The translations under genes and the position numbers were made by a program. The notes below the pieces were generated by a model that saw nothing but the letters and a program-made list of their open reading frames with translations, did no database searches and was not told the DNA's origin. Source: Adiantum capillus-veneris (taxonomy: Eukaryota > Streptophyta > Polypodiopsida > Polypodiales > Pteridaceae). From it: a stretch of 64,000 bases of DNA. Positions 59,016-64,000 of the stretch are shown here, piece by piece. Each line of letters starts with the position of its first letter. Within the stretch, counting starts at the first letter, position 1. The DNA lies in assembly GCA_014529385.2 (NCBI GenBank), contig CM043963.1, positions 110,691,912-110,755,911 on the forward strand, read 5' to 3'.

Positions 59016-60225
59016 ATGACGAAAATTGAACGGAAAACGAGATACAATGAGTTGAAACAAAAAATTAAAAATGTATGGATAACTGAAATGGAAAGTAGCG
59101 ATGGAACGAACGCTAGTGATGGGAGTAAAAAGATAGATGTACCTCCTCACTATTGTAAGTACACCATTCAGGAAAGAAGATTGGTGGTTCAGCAACCAAT
59201 GAGGGAGCCTAAATCAAACGAGTCCTACGATGGGCTAGAGAACGCCAAGAAAATAGACTTAGCAGAGCCAGGAGAAAGTCCTCGACCTGCTTACATTGCC
59301 ATAGATCTAGGTCGGGAAGAAGAGGACTTACTGATCAAAACACTTAAGGAGTTTCGAGATGTATTTGCATGGTCGTACAAATATTTGAAGGGGGTGGATC
59401 CTAACATTTGTGAACATTCAATCCCTATGAAGTTTGATGCAAAGCCAAGCAAACAACATCCATACACGTATAATGAGACATTCGCCAAAAGGATAGACAA
59501 ACTTATGGAGGCTGAATTTATTTATGAGATAGAGCACATGGACTGGGTGTCCCCGATAGTGGTGGTACCCAAGAAAAATGGGAAATTACGAGTGTGTGTG
59601 AATCTCAAGAAGGTAAACGCAGCAACAATAAGGGACAACTACCCTCTTCCTATCACTGAACACGTCCTGGAACGAGTAGCAGGCAAGCAAGCCTATAGCT
59701 TTATGGATGGATCTCTCTGGTTATAACCAATTGGGGGTCAAACTAGAAGATCAATACAAAACAGCGTTTGCAACAGAATGGGGCATATATGCATTTAGGG
59801 TAATGCCATTTGGCTTGACCAATGCTCCAGCCACATTTCAGAGATTAATGACACACGCTTTTAAAGAATACTTGCGAATATTCTTGGATATTTACATGGA
59901 CGACTTGTGTGTCTATTCTCTATTGAGAGAAGACCATATAAATCATCTTAGAAAGGTATTCGAAAAATGCAAAACGTATAGGATTTGCCTCAACCCAAAA
60001 AAATGTGTATTCATGGTACGACAAGGTAAAATCTTAGGCCACATAGTGTCGGCTAATGGAATTACCACTGATGAAGACAAGGTAAATGTGATCATAGAAT
60101 TGCCAAGACCAAACAGTGTACGAGAGGTACAATCATTTATGGGACATTGTTGATACTACCGACGTTTTGTCTACATGTACGCTGTAATAGCAAAACCCTT
60201 GTATAGTCTAATCATGGGGCTGGGG
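59016..60225 (+). pseudogene. G2 reverse transcriptase
   Basis: 59016-59726 carries WVSPIVVVPKKNGKLRVCVNL and EHVLERVAGKQAYSFMDG; a one-base shift leads to 59707-60153 with SGYNQLGVKLED, RVMPFGLTNAPATFQR, IYMDDLCVYS (YMDD) and SFMGHC. A TGA near 60151 and the thumb motif YYRRF follow. The gene breaks off at 60225, the inversion joint, before RNase H. Confidence 0.9.
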
Positions 60226-60608
60226 TGTGGACGAGTAGAGAGAGAGAGAGAGAGGGAGAATATTTGAAAGAGAGAGGGAGAATATACAATATCTCTAGTG
60301 GCCCACCGGAGGGTGTGTGACAGAGAGCGGGGGCTGCATGCGTCCAACATGTCGGGTGATGCAGCGATAGAGTAGGAGAGAAAGAGAATATTGGCGGAGC
60401 CGAGCAATAGGAGAGAGAGTGAGTCCGTCTTTTGGCGATAATGGAGGGTGCGTGGCCAAACTGGCGGCGCCCCGCTAGTGGTTAACATTAGGGGGGGGTA
60501 TGGTGAATGGTAAAGAGCTTTTTTGTTTTTTTTCTTCTTCTTTGGTAATAAGACTTTCCTTCCTTAGGGTGTGGTTCTCACAGTCATGGTTTTGAAAACC
60601 GACCATCA
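60226..60608 (-). mobile_element. G0 LTR, piece 3 (5' end of LTR)
   Basis: Read in reverse it starts TGATGGTCGG, similar to the G1 LTR start TGATAGCCGA, followed by an A-rich run and CTTTACCATTCACC..CCCCCC, as in 20190-20250. TGTGGACGAG at 60226-60235 is repeated inverted at 41890-41899, the other inversion joint. Homology is weaker than for pieces 1 and 2. Confidence 0.6.
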
Positions 60609-60613
60609 CTGGG

Positions 60614-61683
60614 ATAAAGAAGAATCTTTTGTCTGTATCTGCACTTGCTAGACTTGGACTTGTAGTCAATTTTGTGCATGACAGATGTACAATTTATGAT
60701 CTCACTTTTGGTGATGAAATTGTTGCAGCTAGCCTTTTGTGCCGTGGTCTGTATAAGCTCACTTTGTATGACAAGTGTGGACAAAATTTTACAAATGTAG
60801 TTGCAGATTCAAGGGCTATTTCAGATGCAAAAGTATGGCATGCACGTTCTGAGCATCTGAATTTTCCTAGTTTGCTGCATTTGCAAAAATCTGATATGGT
60901 TGCTTCTTTGCCGCCTCTTGAAGCACCTATCAAACACATTTGTGAAGGCTGTATTTTGGGGTAAGATGCAGCTTTCTAAGTTTCCAAAGGAGGGTTCAGT
61001 TAGGGCTACATGGAGGTTGCAACTTGTGCATAGTGATGTTTGTGGGCCCATGCAAACTCCGTCCTTAGGCAATTACCTTTAATTTGTGACTTTCATTGAT
61101 GATTACTCAAGTCATGCATGGGTATTTTTTCTTAAAGAAATGTCCAAAGTTTTTAAGTGCTTCAAACAATTTCTGGCTATGGTTGAAAATGTCTCAAAAT
61201 GTACTATTGGGCACCCGCCGTTCTGATCAAGGGGGGGAGTATATGTCTCATGAATTTAATGCATTCTTGGATAGTCATGGGATAAAACACCAACATATTG
61301 TGCCTTATACACCTAAGCAAAATGGTGTTGCTGACAGGAAAAACAAGTCACTTACAAAAATGGCACGATATATGTTAAAAGTCAAGCTTTGTAGCATTCT
61401 TTTTTGGCTTGAGGCCATCATGTGTGCCACTTATGCACTAAACAGGTGTCCTACAAAAGCTTTGCAGTCTATTATTCCATATGAAGCATGGCATGATAGA
61501 AAGCCTTCTATTGAGTGCATGCGTGTTTTTGGCTATTTGGAATATGCTTTGGTGCCACAAATACAATGCAGAAAATTGGATGATAAGTCTGTCAACTGTC
61601 AAAGGTATGTTTTTGGTTACAGTGCTGAAAGCAAAGGTTACAGGTTGCATCATCCACAAACAAAGCGTACTTTGGTTTCATGA
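60614..61683 (+). pseudogene. Copia I protease end and integrase
   Basis: Resumes with KKNLLSVSALARLGL (end of protease region). Zinc finger HARSEHLNF...CEGC, core VHSDVCGPMQTP, a stop near 61081, FIDDYSSHAWVFFL, DQGGEYMSHEFNAFL and PKQNGVADRKNKSL. Several stops and shifts (60961, 61081). Decayed. Confidence 0.85.
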
Positions 61684-63650
61684 GATGTTGTGTTTGTGGA
61701 AGATTTTGTTCAGCCCTTGCTATCGTGTACTAGAGACAGTAATGTAAGCTCACATGCCATTTATGACACTTTGTTGCCTCTTTTCAGTGGTGGAAGTACG
61801 AATGTAAACTCCAATGAGGCAAATGTGTAGGCTCTAGGGGTTTCTGAAAATGTAACAGATCAGCCTATTATTGATGGAGATGTACATGATGTACTTGATG
61901 AGGAAAGGGCTGAAAATGAGCAGGCTAAAGGTATGTCAAAATGGTTGGTGCACACTTTGCGTGACAGTAAATTGGATGCACCTTTGTCTAGTCACACTCG
62001 CTTAGGCTTTTGCCATGCATCATATGCATCAGATTGTTATGCTTTGGCTATGTCTAGCTTACATGATGTTGAGGAACCTCTGTCTTTTGATGAAGCACAA
62101 AATTCAAAAAATTGGATGGCTGCCATGTAATCAAAATATGATGCACTTATAGAAAATGACACATGGACTTTATGTGATTTGCCTCCTGGCAAAAAGGCCA
62201 TTGGTACAAAGTGATTTTACAAGGTGAAACGCAAGCCAGATGGTGAGATCGATCTCCAGAAGGCTTGACTTGTTGCAAAAGGCTATGTGCAGCAAAAAGA
62301 CATAGATTATGAAGAAAATTTTTCTCCCACTTGTTGTATGACTGCTGTTCATTTTCTATTTGCATTGGCAACTCATTTTGGCTGGAATGTACATCAATCA
62401 AACATTGTTATTGCTTTCTTGAATTGTGATATATTTGAGGAACTTTATGTAACGCAGCCTCGCAGTTTTGTCAAGAAAGGACAAGAGGACAAAGTGTGCA
62501 TATGTAAGAAGGCTTTGTATGGATTGAAGCAATCTCCTCGTGCTTGGTATGAGAAAGCTGACACTCATTTGGTCAAACAAGGCTTTTGTAACAGTTCGAA
62601 CAGAAAGCACGTTGTATGTCAAGCGTGAGGGCGATGTACTTCTCATTGTTGTTCTTTATGTGGATGACCACTGGTCCCAATGAGGCACATATTGCTGAAT
62701 TTAAGGCTGATTTGAATGCTACTTTCAAGATGAAAGATTTGGGGCTACTGCATCATTACTTGGGCATACAATTTAATCAATGTGATAGTGGTATTGCCTT
62801 GTGTTAGAAAAGTTACATAGAGACATTGCTATGTAAGTTTGGACTTGAGGATTGCAAACCTATTTCCACTCCCATGGAAACACGTTTGAAGTTGAGTCTA
62901 CATGATGATTACGATCTTGCTGATGTCACTCTTTACCAAACTGATGTTGGCCACCTCATTTATGTATGCAATACGAGGCCGGATATTCAGTTTGCAGTCT
63001 CACAAATCAGTAGATTTATGCATAGCCCAGGGTCTAAGAATCGGCAGACTGTCAAGAGGATTTTTCGCTACATGAGTGGCACTTTACATCCATTCTTGTT
63101 TTATCCCAAGGGGGGATCAAGCCGCCAGACTTACATTCTTTTTCGGACTCAGATAGGCTAGTTATTTTGACATGCAAGTGTCCACAAGTGGTTTTTATTT
63201 CATGCTTGGCAGCTCATGTATATCATGGTTGAGCAAGAAGCAACGTAATGTGGCCACTTCTAGTTGTGAGGCTGAGTATAGGGCTGTCTTCACAGCTACA
63301 GTTGAGTGTGTATGGCTCATACGCCTTATGGCTGATTTGGGTGTTGGACAGGACAATGCCAACATTATCTATACTGACAGTCAAAGTGCATTGGCAGTTG
63401 TGAAAAATCTAGTTTTTCATGATTGCACAACGAACATTTGAGGTGCATTACCACTATGTCAGGGAGAGGCTCTCAATAGGAGAGATCAACTTGGCTTATG
63501 TGCCAAGTTGATCTCTCCTATTGTGCCAACTTGTCTTGTGCCAACACAAGACAACCTTGTAGATCTTTTCACAAAGGCATTGTCTTGTGAGAAGTTCAAA
63601 GCTTTCCGTAAATCTTAGGGCTTACTCCCCTTTGTGGACAGATCATGTCC
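61684..63650 (+). pseudogene. Copia I RT-RNase H
   Basis: Linker to about 62100, then RT: KGYVQQKDIDYEENFSPTC, QSNIVIAFLN (usual D-V-K-N changed), LYGLKQSPRAWYEK, LYVDD near 62660, KMKDLGLLHHYLGIQF. RNase H: VSTSGFYFMLGS, SSCEAEYRAVFT, YTDSQSALAV, and LFTKAL at about 63568. At least five stops. A 38-bp insertion at about 63507-63544 adds a shift near the end. Confidence 0.85.
63474..63554. repeat. Two tandem hairpins in Copia I
   Basis: Arms 63474-63495 and 63502-63523 are perfect 22-bp inverted repeats around a 6-nt loop. Arms 63531-63540 and 63545-63554 are perfect 10-bp repeats around CCAA. They lie where a normal copia reads straight through. Confidence 0.9.
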
Positions 63651-63717
63651 TCAAGGCATGGCACTTCCCATTACTCATGTGCCAGCTCTCCTTCACCGCA
63701 TCACTCCAAGGGGAATT

Positions 63718-63936
63718 TGTTACCGTATACATGTGATAGTGATGTGTAGGAACACACTTAGGACCGCAGGGGGCATTTTTTCCCTCTTTCAAAGGTTTTT
63801 TCCCCCGTACATTGTATACATGTCCCTTCATTCTAGGGCTATCTATCTTTCCATTTCACACTAAGTAATTCCGTGCATTGAGATTCCTTCATCTTCTCCA
63901 AGATGTGTGTGTTTTTTTGCAACCCTAATTCTAAAG
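63718..63936 (+). mobile_element. Copia I 3' LTR
   Basis: 219 bp starting TGTTACCG, preceded by the polypurine AAGGGGAATT (about 63708-63717) and followed by ATACC. 63942-64000 is flank with nothing recognisable. Confidence 0.8.
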
Positions 63937-64000
63937 ATACCTCCCTATGTGCCATGGTACATAGGCTTTTTTCTTTGCAGCGATCATCCTCGCTAGGCAC

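Overview
The window is plant nuclear repeat DNA. I see no host gene. Everything recognisable is LTR retrotransposon (Ty3/gypsy and Ty1/copia), plus one small Mutator-like foldback element. Plant features are a Tat-type double RNase H element, an Asp-tRNA-type primer site, initiator-Met primer sites on the copia elements and TA-rich plant-style leaders. The species cannot be read from the sequence; a large repeat-rich genome, possibly of a non-flowering plant, is only a guess.

Layout. (1) About 1-17,035, minus strand: a giant gypsy element, 'G3', running off the left edge. In its own direction it has a leader with palindromes, gag, protease, RT, RNase H, integrase, a second protease-like domain, a non-coding zone with palindromes, and a coiled-coil ORF3. 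(2) 17,276-17,906: a foldback element with a 9-bp target duplication. (3) 18,049-63,941: an old copia element ('Copia I', about 5 kb when reassembled) blown up to about 45.9 kb by nested insertions.

Nesting inside Copia I. A lone gypsy LTR of about 2.3 kb ('G0') sits in its gag/protease region (19,782-60,608). A Tat-type gypsy element with microsatellite-filled 2.2-2.3 kb LTRs ('G1') sits inside G0. G1 is interrupted between protease and RT by a young copia element ('Copia III', 25,916-31,306) and inside RT by a gag-only copia element ('Copia II'). Copia II's 5' LTR is split by a second giant gypsy element ('G2'), a relative of G3. An inversion of about 18.3 kb (41,890-60,235), with one end in G2 and the other in G0, then pulled the halves of G2, Copia II and G1 apart and flipped them. 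Target duplications (ATACC, CTTGG/CTGGG, ATGT, ATAAG, TTACA, GGAGC) and resumed reading frames support this order.

The most novel signals are in G2 and G3. Both encode a second retropepsin-like domain after integrase, tandem zinc (HHCC) modules before the integrase core, and a large coiled-coil ORF3. Both carry perfect or near-perfect palindromes spaced about 285-298 bp apart in the non-coding DNA on both sides of gag-pol. The palindrome sequence differs between the elements (ACATCCTACGCGTAGGATGT in G3, AGTCTATCGCGATAGACT in G2) while position and spacing are kept. This suggests an element-specific recognition system, which is inference. All elements carry stops or frameshifts; Copia III is the least damaged.
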